This document shows, piece by piece, positions 16,121 through 25,001 of a stretch of DNA of 64,000 nt. The number at the start of each line of letters is the position of its first letter. Position 1 is the stretch's first letter. This stretch comes from JAALKW01 sp963974485 (GTDB taxonomy: Bacteria; Pseudomonadota; Gammaproteobacteria; Legionellales; Legionellaceae): contig CAXBBS010000003.1 of NCBI GenBank assembly GCA_963974485.1, forward strand, positions 62,001 to 126,000, given 5' to 3'. The translations under genes were made by a program, and so were the position numbers. The notes under the pieces are model-generated. The model was not told the origin of the DNA, made no database searches, and worked only from the letters and a program-made list of their open reading frames with translations.

Positions 16121-18682
16121 TCACTTCAGCATAATACGCCCCAACGGCCCTGCTGGATTAGAATCAGATACTTCACGCACGGTCCTTATTTCAGGTGCAA
16201 GTGCTGCAACGATGCCCGGATGAAGTTTCGTGTTGAACAGTAAAACTTCCAAATTAGTACAAATCTGGGAAGGGACAATGGTTGGTGATCCCTTTAACTG
16301 ATCGAACGTTTTTCCATACGCTAAAAAAAACTTAATCATGCTTTGATAATCTTTTACACCCATCTGGTTAAGTAGAGAGTGGGCTGTGATCACCGCATGA
16401 TATAACTTAAGCGTTTCAATCAGTGGAGCGCCTGATAATTTACTTTGAATCACAAGCCTCATCAGTCCCTCTACAAAATGATGTTTTTCTTGGTCTGATA
16501 TTGCATTAAATAATTGCTCAAATCCCTGATAAACCAATTGAGCACTTTTTAATAACTTCTCTTGTTTTTCAACGCTCATCTGATATGCAGGATTAAACGT
16601 CACATAAGCTCGCATTGTTTTTCGTTCGGCTAGAAAGAGGGGCTCTTGAGGCATGAACCGATTTGGATTAGCGCTACTCACGGCGTACATCGTAATATTA
16701 TCTAAGTCTGAGAAATCCATATATTTGCTTGCATTTTTTTCAATTTGCTTCTCATTCATATGAAATGCCGCGCCACCCCGTGTTGAGGGTATAAACACAA
16801 CGGTAAAATTATCTTGTGCTACGATATTAGAAAATTCTAGCAAGCACGTTTTCATATCACAATGGCTTGCCATTAATCCAATAACCTCCGGCTCTCTTAA
16901 CGGACATAACGCCCAACTCCATGCAAGAATATTTTCTTTCTGAATCAAAATACCAAGATCACGGACGTCTTCTACGAGACCTATTGCTTTAGGTTTGCTT
17001 TGCTTGACGAGCTTACTGCCCTTCATTTTGCCCGGTGTTTGTTGCATGGCATGATGAAACAACGTTGTAGAAACTGCCGCAGGGCTATTTGCTGTATGTG
17101 CATCTCTTAGAGCATGAGAAACATAAAATTCAGGTAAAATATACGGTGCGGTTGAGCTCACAGCACCATGCTGAAATAGCGCCTCAACGTAAGGCCTCCT
17201 GTTTGAAGCCTGATTTGATAGCAACAAAATCGTTTGCAACGCATTAAAAGCAACCTGACCGCAATGAGCATGCACACCTTCTGGAGAACACCCCAAATCT
17301 AAATATAAACGATACGCTTTGATGTTATTGATGCAATACAACACCGACAATAAGTTAACACGCAAATCGCCATCAAATAATTTTTGATGGGCTGGGTATT
17401 CTAAACGCGTCATTTTAAAACGCACGAAGGCTTGAAATAAATCTGAATGCTCATGTAAATAATAAACAATCGGAATTAAGCGATCACATAATCGACTATC
17501 TTTACCGGCTTCAATGATTTCGAGTAATTCTGAAAATAAAAGCACCCAATCCATATTCAATTCAACCGCACCAAACATAGCGCGTACGGTCGATAAATCA
17601 CCCGATAAAATAGCCTGTCTAAAATGCTCAGGTAAATTAAAATAGTGCTCTGGCAATTGTGCGCGTTGCACACGTGAAAATACTTGATCATCAACCGCCT
17701 CAAACGTCAATTCAAACAAAATAACCGCTGTGTTTAATGCCTGTAATCGCTGATAAAATACCTCTGTATCGAGATTGTTCTCGGCTTGCATACACAGTAC
17801 TTGATCAAGAAGATCCATAATTTGTGTTTGCATACTGTTTTTTTCTTTTTCTTTCTCATCTTTACGATCAGGCAGTATTTGAACGGCAAGATCAGGCTGC
17901 TCTAGTGATGCAATATCCTCGACCACACCATCCTGAATGAATGGCTTAATACGACGCGTAGACTCGTTTTTGAGTGCATCAATTCGCCTCTGAATGAATA
18001 CATCCGTGAAATCTTTTTTTCCATCGGAATAAAGATTAAGCTCGAGAATAAGCGGACGTAAGCCATTTAACTCGACAGATGCTTTTTCCAGATTATCTTC
18101 ATATTTATCATGCAAAATCTTTGTTAATTCAAGATCTTTCTTTTGTATTTCTTGATAAAGTTCAACGTATTTTACTGCCCTTTCTGCATCGAGTGCCGTA
18201 AATATTCGCGCACCGATCGCAGCCAAATTTTTAATTTGATTCAGGGTTAACGGTACGCCAGGATAAGGTGCTTCCGTCCGCATTTTCCCCTCATCATAAT
18301 TATCCGAAAATATTATCGATTCGATACCATCTTGAGCTGTTTGAATCACACGCTGTTGATAACAACCATTCGGTACAATTTTTTTATTAAAATAAGCATG
18401 AACAACGCAGCTGAGTGTTGGATCTTTTTTATGTCGATACCTTAACGTCCAATGCGGCCCCATCGCTGGATTATCTGGATCAATATGTTTTTCAATGGTG
18501 ATGTGTTGCGAATCAAAAACCCATAAACCGGTCTCTGTTTGCTTTGCAAATACCGCATCTCCAGCCGTAATATTTCCGTAGAAGGCTTCTCGAGGCGCAC
18601 GTGCTACATCAATGCTAAAGCCTTTTCCACGTAATGCATCAAGATGCTTACTTACAAAGTTATATAACTTAAATATAGACAT
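16121..18682 (-). CDS. Large effector-like protein, tandem paralogue A
   Basis: Not recognised. An 853-aa soluble protein with no signal peptide or transmembrane helix. N-terminal module: residues 1-~175, beginning MSIFKLYNFVSKHLD. Middle: Lys/Glu-rich helical segment, ~175-300. Then a long helical region containing degenerate ankyrin-like helix pairs around 420-510 (IKAYRLYLDLGCSPEG and YVEALFQHGAV). It is a tandem duplicate of the gene at 18772-21345, with similarity along the whole length and a 269-bp perfectly identical block covering residues ~23-112. Size, helical content and duplication resemble Dot/Icm effector genes of Legionellales; translocation is inference. A TATAAT box lies upstream. 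Confidence 0.7.
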   Translation of the reverse strand: MSIFKLYNFVSKHLDALRGKGFSIDVARAPREAFYGNITAGDAVFAKQTETGLWVFDSQHITIEKHIDPDNPAMGPHWTLRYRHKKDPTLSCVVHAYFNKKIVPNGCYQQRVIQTAQDGIESIIFSDNYDEGKMRTEAPYPGVPLTLNQIKNLAAIGARIFTALDAERAVKYVELYQEIQKKDLELTKILHDKYEDNLEKASVELNGLRPLILELNLYSDGKKDFTDVFIQRRIDALKNESTRRIKPFIQDGVVEDIASLEQPDLAVQILPDRKDEKEKEKNSMQTQIMDLLDQVLCMQAENNLDTEVFYQRLQALNTAVILFELTFEAVDDQVFSRVQRAQLPEHYFNLPEHFRQAILSGDLSTVRAMFGAVELNMDWVLLFSELLEIIEAGKDSRLCDRLIPIVYYLHEHSDLFQAFVRFKMTRLEYPAHQKLFDGDLRVNLLSVLYCINNIKAYRLYLDLGCSPEGVHAHCGQVAFNALQTILLLSNQASNRRPYVEALFQHGAVSSTAPYILPEFYVSHALRDAHTANSPAAVSTTLFHHAMQQTPGKMKGSKLVKQSKPKAIGLVEDVRDLGILIQKENILAWSWALCPLREPEVIGLMASHCDMKTCLLEFSNIVAQDNFTVVFIPSTRGGAAFHMNEKQIEKNASKYMDFSDLDNITMYAVSSANPNRFMPQEPLFLAERKTMRAYVTFNPAYQMSVEKQEKLLKSAQLVYQGFEQLFNAISDQEKHHFVEGLMRLVIQSKLSGAPLIETLKLYHAVITAHSLLNQMGVKDYQSMIKFFLAYGKTFDQLKGSPTIVPSQICTNLEVLLFNTKLHPGIVAALAPEIRTVREVSDSNPAGPLGRIMLK
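18347..18615 (-). repeat. 269-bp perfect repeat, copy 1 (N-terminal module of paralogue A)
   Basis: Identical base for base to 21010-21278 (offset 2663), ended by a mismatch on each side (T/C at 18346 and T/C at 18616). It encodes residues ~23-112 of both proteins, while the rest of the two genes has diverged considerably, which points to recent gene conversion or strong constraint. Confidence 0.9.
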
Positions 18683-18725
18683 AGATAAAAAATTCTCAAA
18701 TAAATACAGCCCCAGAATGACGTTA

Positions 18726-18754
18726 ATTATAACACAAAGTAAAACTTAAAGTCA
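18726..18754 (-). promoter_or_regulatory. Candidate promoter of paralogue A
   Basis: On the minus strand a perfect TATAAT (18731-18726) is preceded, after 17 bases, by TGACTT (18754-18749). It lies about 45 bases upstream of the ATG at 18682. This suggests that paralogue A has its own promoter even though paralogue B lies just upstream in the same direction. Confidence 0.45.
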
Positions 18755-18771
18755 CATTAATATCAGTAAAA

Positions 18772-21345
18772 TCACTTGAGTACCATACCGCCTGATTGCT
18801 CTGCTACCTTAGATTTGCATAAGTTACACAAGTCGATTATTTCAGAAGAAATTGTTTCGACTATTTTGGGATTAAGTTTCGAATCAACAAGCATCTTAGT
18901 TAAGTTAGTAAAGATTTGGACTGGGATTAAGGTCGGCTTTTCTGTTAATACATCAAACGCTTTCCCGTAACCCAGAAACAACTTAATCATTCGGCGATAA
19001 TCGTTTGCGACCATCTGCTTAATTAAAGAATGCGCGGTTATCACAGCCAAATATAACTTAAGAACCTCAACCGACGAAGCACCAGCTAATTTTCGTTGGG
19101 TCACAAGCCTCATCAGTGTTTCCACAAAACCACGCTTTTCTTCGTCTGATATGGCGTGAAATGAGCGCTCAAATTCCTGATAAACCAATTCAGCACTCGT
19201 GATTAACCCTTTTTGCTCTTTTTTACCCATCAAATATCCGGGATTAAACGTCACATAAGCTCGCATGGTCTTGCGCTGAGCGAGCCATATGGGTTCTTGA
19301 GGTATGCTCTGACTTAATGTTGAAGCGCTCTCAGCGAACATCATGAGATTATCGGTATCTAAAAAATTCATATGATTTGCACTGTCTTCGTTTATCGTTG
19401 CATCATTTAAATGAAATGCAGCTCCACCTCGAGTCGAGGCCCTGAAAACAACCGTAAAACAATCTTGTACGATCATATTTGAAAATTCTAACAAGCACGT
19501 TTTCATATCACAATAACGCGCCATTAAACCCACAACATGAGGTTCTTTTATTTGATACAACACCGAACTAAACTCTAGAATATTTTCTTGTTCCATTAAA
19601 AAATCGAGATTGTTCTGATCTTCGGGGAGACATGTTGTCTTGACACCAGACTTATTAATGATTTTACTTGCTTTGATTTTACGCGATGATTGTTGACTCG
19701 TATCATAAAATAAAGTTGTAGAAACCGCCGCTGGATTTTTCGCTATTTGTCTATCTCTCAGAATTGCATGAGACATAGGATTATTGGGCAAAAGAAAGGG
19801 GGTTGTCGATCTTACCGCACCATGCTTAAAAAGCGCTTCAATATATAGCTCCCTGTTTAAAGCATCATTCGAAATTAACATAATCGTTTGCAGCGCATTA
19901 AAAGCAACTTGACCGCAGCGGGCATGCGATCCTTCTGGTGAGCACCCCAGCTCTAAATACAAACGATACGCTCTGATATTATCAGTCCAGTATAACATCG
20001 ACAGTAAATTGATTTGCAATTTACCATCAAACAACCCCTTCTCCGTTGAGTATTCTAAACGCGTCACTTTAAAAAGAACAAAAGCTTGAAACAAATCTGA
20101 ATGTTCATGTAAATAACAAACAACGGGAATCAAACGCTCACATAAATTATCATCTTTGCCCGACTCGATGATATCGAGTAACTCCGAAAATAACAGCACC
20201 CAATCCATATCTAATCTAACCGCACCAAACATGGCCTGTACAATTGGCAAATTACCCGTATAAATAGCCTGTTTGAAATGCTCCGGTAAATTCAAATATG
20301 TTTTTGGCAATAGCGTACGTTGCATAGCAAGAAAAGCTTTTTCCGCAACCGACTCATGCGTCAATTCAAACAACGTACACGCAGTATTGAATTCTTGCAA
20401 CGCGTGATAAAAATTGTATGTCGCAGTATTATTTTCTTGTTGCATATAAAGCACTTGGTCCATCAAGCATACAATATGTGCTTGCATACGTTCTTTTTCT
20501 TTTTGATTTGGATTTTTCTTTTCAGGCAATATTTGAGGACCAGCAGCAACCGCCTTATGCTGAGCTTGGAAGATATCCTTCTCGATCGCAATATCTTGAA
20601 TCAATGGCTTTATACGAGGCGTAGATACGTCTTTCAGTGCCTGAATCTGCTTCATGATCGAAACATCGGTAAAGTTTTTTTGTCCATTCGTGTAAAAATT
20701 AAGCTCATCAATCACTGGGCGCAAGACATCCACGCAGGTCGAGGCTTTGTCCAGATAACCTTCAGATTTATGATGCAAAATTTTTGTTATTTCTAACTCT
20801 TTCTTGTGTATTTCTTGATAAAGCTCAACGTATTTGACGGCCCTTTCTGCATCGAGTGCTGTAAATAATCGCGCACCGATCGCTGCCAAGTTTTTAATGC
20901 AACTCAGGGTTAGCGGTACACCTGGATAAGGCACCTCTGTTCGCATTTTCCCCTCATCATAATTATCCGAAAATATTATCGATTCGGTACCATCTTGAGT
21001 CGTTTGAACCACACGCTGTTGATAACAACCATTCGGTACAATTTTTTTATTAAAATAAGCATGAACAACGCAGCTGAGTGTTGGATCTTTTTTATGTCGA
21101 TACCTTAACGTCCAATGCGGCCCCATCGCTGGATTATCTGGATCAATATGTTTTTCAATGGTGATGTGTTGCGAATCAAAAACCCATAAACCGGTCTCTG
21201 TTTGCTTTGCAAATACCGCATCTCCAGCCGTAATATTTCCGTAGAAGGCTTCTCGAGGCGCACGTGCTACATCAATGCCAAAGCCTTTTCCACGTAATAC
21301 ATCAAGATGCTTACCTACAAAATTGTATAGCTTAAATATAGACAT
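18772..21345 (-). CDS. Large effector-like protein, tandem paralogue B
   Basis: Not recognised. An 857-aa paralogue of the 16121-18682 product with the same order of regions: conserved N-terminal module (MSIFKLYNFVGKHLD), charged helical middle, then a long helical part with ankyrin-like pairs (IRAYRLYLELGCSPEG, YIEALFKHGAV). The start at ATG 21345 matches the N-terminus of paralogue A; the frame continues upstream to 21489, but those residues are hydrophobic and have no counterpart in A. GAGGA precedes the ATG somewhat distantly. The 269-bp block 21010-21278 is identical to the copy in A. No catalytic motif was identified. A secreted host-acting role is inference from size, lack of known fold and neighbourhood. 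Confidence 0.7.
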   Translation of the reverse strand: MSIFKLYNFVGKHLDVLRGKGFGIDVARAPREAFYGNITAGDAVFAKQTETGLWVFDSQHITIEKHIDPDNPAMGPHWTLRYRHKKDPTLSCVVHAYFNKKIVPNGCYQQRVVQTTQDGTESIIFSDNYDEGKMRTEVPYPGVPLTLSCIKNLAAIGARLFTALDAERAVKYVELYQEIHKKELEITKILHHKSEGYLDKASTCVDVLRPVIDELNFYTNGQKNFTDVSIMKQIQALKDVSTPRIKPLIQDIAIEKDIFQAQHKAVAAGPQILPEKKNPNQKEKERMQAHIVCLMDQVLYMQQENNTATYNFYHALQEFNTACTLFELTHESVAEKAFLAMQRTLLPKTYLNLPEHFKQAIYTGNLPIVQAMFGAVRLDMDWVLLFSELLDIIESGKDDNLCERLIPVVCYLHEHSDLFQAFVLFKVTRLEYSTEKGLFDGKLQINLLSMLYWTDNIRAYRLYLELGCSPEGSHARCGQVAFNALQTIMLISNDALNRELYIEALFKHGAVRSTTPFLLPNNPMSHAILRDRQIAKNPAAVSTTLFYDTSQQSSRKIKASKIINKSGVKTTCLPEDQNNLDFLMEQENILEFSSVLYQIKEPHVVGLMARYCDMKTCLLEFSNMIVQDCFTVVFRASTRGGAAFHLNDATINEDSANHMNFLDTDNLMMFAESASTLSQSIPQEPIWLAQRKTMRAYVTFNPGYLMGKKEQKGLITSAELVYQEFERSFHAISDEEKRGFVETLMRLVTQRKLAGASSVEVLKLYLAVITAHSLIKQMVANDYRRMIKLFLGYGKAFDVLTEKPTLIPVQIFTNLTKMLVDSKLNPKIVETISSEIIDLCNLCKSKVAEQSGGMVLK
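21010..21278 (-). repeat. 269-bp perfect repeat, copy 2 (N-terminal module of paralogue B)
   Basis: Exact match to 18347-18615. Outside the block, identity falls quickly but remains visible through the first ~175 codons, then becomes patchy. Confidence 0.9.
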
Positions 21346-21451
21346 AAACAAAATATCCTCGAATAACCAAAAAAAATGCGACAAACAATAACACAAAGAT
21401 TTATTTAAGAGCAAACCAGCGGGTTTGATTGCGCCCAATAATAATTTTATG

Positions 21452-21479
21452 TTGACACTAAGGTTGATCAGGGTACAAT
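21452..21479 (+). promoter_or_regulatory. Strong sigma-70-like promoter for the 21512 gene
   Basis: TTGACA (21452-21457, perfect -35) and TACAAT (21474-21479) are separated by 16 bases and sit about 30 bases before the ATG at 21512. This is the best consensus match seen in the accessory block. Confidence 0.6.
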
Positions 21480-21511
21480 ATGGTTTCATTATTGTTTATT
21501 AAGAGAGTTCT

Positions 21512-22747
21512 ATGCCTTTATTTAATTTTGATGATGCCATCACGGCGGTTATAACGGCCCATGCTAAATACGCCCAAATTCCACATGACATAGAGGCCAA
21601 AAACAAATCGCTTCGAGGTTTCATTGAAGATAGAGATCTTTTATTAGATAGATCGGCCCGGCTGGGTGCCTGTCATAGCATTACAGCATTCAATCAAGCG
21701 ATAACTTCGCAAAAATCTACCCAAGAAAAACTAAATGAATTAGAAGAAAAAAAACAAAACATACAAGCAAAAATAAATGCGCTTCCCAAAATTACCTCAA
21801 GCCTTACAGAACGAGAACAACTCGAGAAAAATCAAATTATACTCGAAAAACTTAATTCGTTATCTTTAGGACTGAAATCCTTACAGTTTTATTTAAATGA
21901 CATACAGCTTCAGCGTACTGTTCCCAACTACGTGGGAAGCGACTCTGCACCGCAAAACGCGTATAATGTCATGATCAATATTGTTAAAATTGAAAAGCTT
22001 CTGAGCGCAGACTATAGCGTAAATATAACGAACGAACTTATTCAAATTTTGATGAACTCTCCTGTGGCTAAGCTACTAGCATCAAAAAATACGTACCAGA
22101 GTTCGTTAATCACCTGTATCGATCCAGCTGTCGCAGAAGAACAAAAAGAAAACATCAGAACGGAACATGCCTTAGTTGATGCAGAAAAAACTCGCTTAGC
22201 TGATTCCATCAGCGAGTTAAATCAGATTATTTATAACAACGAATCAGATGCTGAGCGCGCATTACCAGAAGCTAAAGAAGCACTTGAACAGCAAAAAATA
22301 CAGACCTCTCGTGAATACAGTTGGGCTCTAAACAAACAGTCAAGCGACGAGGCAATCATCACAGCGTTTAATGCGCTTCCTATAGAAGAACCCTTAACGG
22401 AAGATAAGATCAGGGATTACGACGCAGAGTTACGGCGTGCAATCGCCACGGTCAACGACCAAATAATAGCTCATGAAAACGAGCTCGACCATCTCATGTT
22501 TCAACAAGCCTTTGTTCAAAAGGATTTAACTGATGCTGTCAAAGCACTACAAGACCAATACAATCAATCGGCTCTGACGTTAGTCGCACTCAGTACATGT
22601 GCTGCTGTGGCTTTGGTTTTACTTGAAGTGCTCACACTCCCTATGGCAGCACCTGTATTGTTGGTCAGTCTCGCAGCAATTGGTCTATGGCACCATAATC
22701 AAACGACTGATCCAGAAACGCTTTCAAACACCAGCCCTGCACCTTAA
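21512..22747 (+). CDS. Coiled-coil protein with C-terminal hydrophobic hairpin, effector-like
   Basis: Not recognised. A 411-aa protein, mostly long charged helices likely to form coiled coils (residues ~70-130, 205-275 and 300-350), then two adjacent hydrophobic segments at ~355-393 separated by a proline-containing turn, and a short polar tail. No signal peptide. Helical stalks plus a C-terminal membrane hairpin resemble membrane-inserting effectors or vacuole-membrane proteins of intracellular bacteria, but no family is identified. GAGAG precedes the ATG, and a near-consensus promoter lies just upstream. Its stop overlaps by four bases the convergent gene at 22744-23886. Confidence 0.65.
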   Translation: MPLFNFDDAITAVITAHAKYAQIPHDIEAKNKSLRGFIEDRDLLLDRSARLGACHSITAFNQAITSQKSTQEKLNELEEKKQNIQAKINALPKITSSLTEREQLEKNQIILEKLNSLSLGLKSLQFYLNDIQLQRTVPNYVGSDSAPQNAYNVMINIVKIEKLLSADYSVNITNELIQILMNSPVAKLLASKNTYQSSLITCIDPAVAEEQKENIRTEHALVDAEKTRLADSISELNQIIYNNESDAERALPEAKEALEQQKIQTSREYSWALNKQSSDEAIITAFNALPIEEPLTEDKIRDYDAELRRAIATVNDQIIAHENELDHLMFQQAFVQKDLTDAVKALQDQYNQSALTLVALSTCAAVALVLLEVLTLPMAAPVLLVSLAAIGLWHHNQTTDPETLSNTSPAP

Positions 22748-23886
22748 GACACACTTATCGGTGCTATTTCATAGCCGCTACTTTCTTCTTGAGCCGACAT
22801 GACAGGTCGGAAGAAGCGGCTATGAAACATCGTATGACGAACGTATTGTCGATAACCTTCTGAACTTGCCAAAAGCGCCTGTACTTCAGAGCTTCGAGCT
22901 AATTTTATATCTTGCCCAGCATCAATGCGTTCAATAAAACCAGGATCGCTTTGACTTAAAAACAAAAAATGATATTTATCCCACATCCGTGTTGCCACAC
23001 GTTCTTTAATCTGATGCCAAACGTGTGTATTTATATGCCTCCGCTCCATATCCATCATGGTTTGATTAAAAAGCATAAAACTTTGCGACGTCTGAGGATT
23101 ACACACGTTTTTTATATACTGGATAGCCTCCTGTTGTACGGCAATACATAAGTTTTTATTAAAAACATCATTCGCTTTAATTTCACGTAGGTTAAGCCGT
23201 TCTATACGACAAAGTTTGTCGAACGACAACCGAGCAACTTGAGTAACTGTAAGTATATCCGCCAAAATCAAACAATACGTATTGTTACCGCTGAAATTCA
23301 CTTTTTGCTGTTCAGTAAGTAATTGAGCTTGTATAAAAGAGATTTTACCTTTAACAATCAAAGAACACAGAGAAGGAGATAAATACGTTATATCAGGAAA
23401 GTTAAACATATCTTGTTTAGAAATAATATGATAATTGAGCATCTTATCAACACAGCCGGCAATGTGTTCTTCGCTTGCTAACATGCCATCGTTGCCACCA
23501 GGTCCTACATCGAGACTTTCCCTAACAAACGCTTTCAGCCTATCAAGACTTTTTATTTGCTCCGAATTCAAGGCAAACACTTTATCTAACGTCAAAATTC
23601 CATGGGTAAATAAGCATTTATAGTGAACGAAGGATAAAATACGTTGAAAAGTTATGTTTTGTATAAGCTCTTGTGAGCGTACATTTTGCTCTATATATCT
23701 CTGAAGATCCTGTAATTGAGCACGTAATCCAGCTAAATATTTCATATCCCTGATAGGGCGTTGCTGAATTATAATAAGCCCTGATTCTTCATCAACACTC
23801 GCTTCACCTGAAGTAAGAAGTGCTTGGAATAAAGGATTAGCAAGAATAGCTACGATGTCGTTTGATGGGGTATGAACAGGCATCAT
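22744..23886 (-). CDS. Helical protein of unknown function, effector-like
   Basis: Not recognised. A 380-aa soluble, helix-rich protein without signal peptide. Several segments have the pattern LT..Q...L (LTEQQKVNFSG, LTVTQVARLSFDKL), similar to short helical repeats common in large Legionellales proteins. The start is taken at one of two adjacent ATGs (23886/23883), two bases after the stop of the upstream regulator gene; the longer frame starts with TTG at 23916 inside that gene. The tight spacing means it is probably co-transcribed with, and perhaps controlled together with, the HTH-ATPase-STAS-like regulator. Confidence 0.6.
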   Translation of the reverse strand: MMPVHTPSNDIVAILANPLFQALLTSGEASVDEESGLIIIQQRPIRDMKYLAGLRAQLQDLQRYIEQNVRSQELIQNITFQRILSFVHYKCLFTHGILTLDKVFALNSEQIKSLDRLKAFVRESLDVGPGGNDGMLASEEHIAGCVDKMLNYHIISKQDMFNFPDITYLSPSLCSLIVKGKISFIQAQLLTEQQKVNFSGNNTYCLILADILTVTQVARLSFDKLCRIERLNLREIKANDVFNKNLCIAVQQEAIQYIKNVCNPQTSQSFMLFNQTMMDMERRHINTHVWHQIKERVATRMWDKYHFLFLSQSDPGFIERIDAGQDIKLARSSEVQALLASSEGYRQYVRHTMFHSRFFRPVMSAQEESSGYEIAPISVS

Positions 23887-23888
23887 TT

Positions 23889-24914
23889 TTACATACCACT
23901 CTGTGCGGCTAAACAACGTTTGATCATATAATCCACGCTTGTATTTGCATTGATATAAGTTATCACCATATGAGGAGCTTCTCTTTGATATACGCGAAAT
24001 AATTGATCAACAAAACCCTGCCCTACAGCCTCAATTTTTTTAAAATCCAAAGTAATATGCGTAAAATTTTCCAATCGTCTGCACACACGTTTGGCCTGTG
24101 AACGCGAGATAAGACGCTCGCCATAATGTTGCGATAAATCAACCAGAATATCTGTTTTATTAAATGAGAAGTCTTCTGTATAGCCTTCAAACAAAGCATC
24201 TAACTGTCTGGCTGTATTTTTATTAATTTCAAACGTGACACGTGTGCCGTTAACACGTGGAGCCTTACAAAATGTCCAATCACTCTCTAAATTATCTCGA
24301 ATAAACTGATAATCATTTGCAACAATCGAAAACCTATCCACTGCACGTGAACTAAAGAAAAGCCCTTCGCCTGTATGGTTGATTGGATCTCGCGTTAATT
24401 TACCTTTACTTAATTCAAATATAATATCGCGAATATCGGTGAAAGAAGAACTCGCTTCTATGCTTTCAAACAAGCCTTCTCCATTATCATCAATCACACA
24501 ATGAAATACATCGCCCTCAAGATGCGTACTGATGACCGCTTTACTTCCCTTCGAATGATCTTTGCAATTATTTAATAATTCTGTAATAACATATTCACAA
24601 ATAGCATAAGCAGGTTTATTTAAGTTTTGTAATAAAAGCTGACCAAAATACTCACTAAAAAATTCAAACTCATCAAAATTTTTATCTAAATGAATACTTA
24701 ATTGCTTGTTAAGCGCAGCTGTAAGCGTATAAGTAATTTGCTTGGTTCGGCCTGTTTTTGTTATTTTTTTTTGGTGAATTAAGTGCTGAAGATGCCTTAA
24801 AACGGTTGTTCTAGAAACAGAAAATTTAGCCATCGTATGACTGACAATATCATGCGCATGCTGAGTTACATGATTTAAAATAAAGCTTTTTATTTTATCT
24901 GCTTGAGTCTGCAT
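23889..24914 (-). CDS. HTH-ATPase-STAS-like (DUF4325) regulator
   Basis: A 341-aa three-domain protein. Residues ~1-65: winged-helix DNA-binding domain (recognition helix VSRTTVLRHLQHLI). Residues ~100-230: GHKL/histidine-kinase-like ATPase with N-box (ITELLNNCKDHS), G1 box (IDDNGEGLF) and G2 box (TGEGLFFSS); there is no phospho-acceptor His domain, so this resembles anti-sigma-factor kinases such as SpoIIAB/RsbW. Residues ~255-335: STAS-like DUF4325 domain (DILVDLSQHYGERLISRSQA). All partner-switching modules occur in one chain. It lies two bases before the 22744-23886 gene, which is its likely co-transcribed partner. Target DNA and signal are unknown. Confidence 0.8.
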   Translation of the reverse strand: MQTQADKIKSFILNHVTQHAHDIVSHTMAKFSVSRTTVLRHLQHLIHQKKITKTGRTKQITYTLTAALNKQLSIHLDKNFDEFEFFSEYFGQLLLQNLNKPAYAICEYVITELLNNCKDHSKGSKAVISTHLEGDVFHCVIDDNGEGLFESIEASSSFTDIRDIIFELSKGKLTRDPINHTGEGLFFSSRAVDRFSIVANDYQFIRDNLESDWTFCKAPRVNGTRVTFEINKNTARQLDALFEGYTEDFSFNKTDILVDLSQHYGERLISRSQAKRVCRRLENFTHITLDFKKIEAVGQGFVDQLFRVYQREAPHMVITYINANTSVDYMIKRCLAAQSGM

Positions 24915-25001
24915 AGGTCATACACACAAATAACAACGGTATATTTAAATGATAGCATAGATTAAAACTAGTTCTAATAATAATTAAACCTAGTTTCAAT
25001 C

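Noticed and set aside
20320..20796. Plus-strand open frame opposite paralogue B
   Set aside because: It lies entirely inside the conserved ~857-aa gene, has no ribosome-binding site and an unnatural composition.
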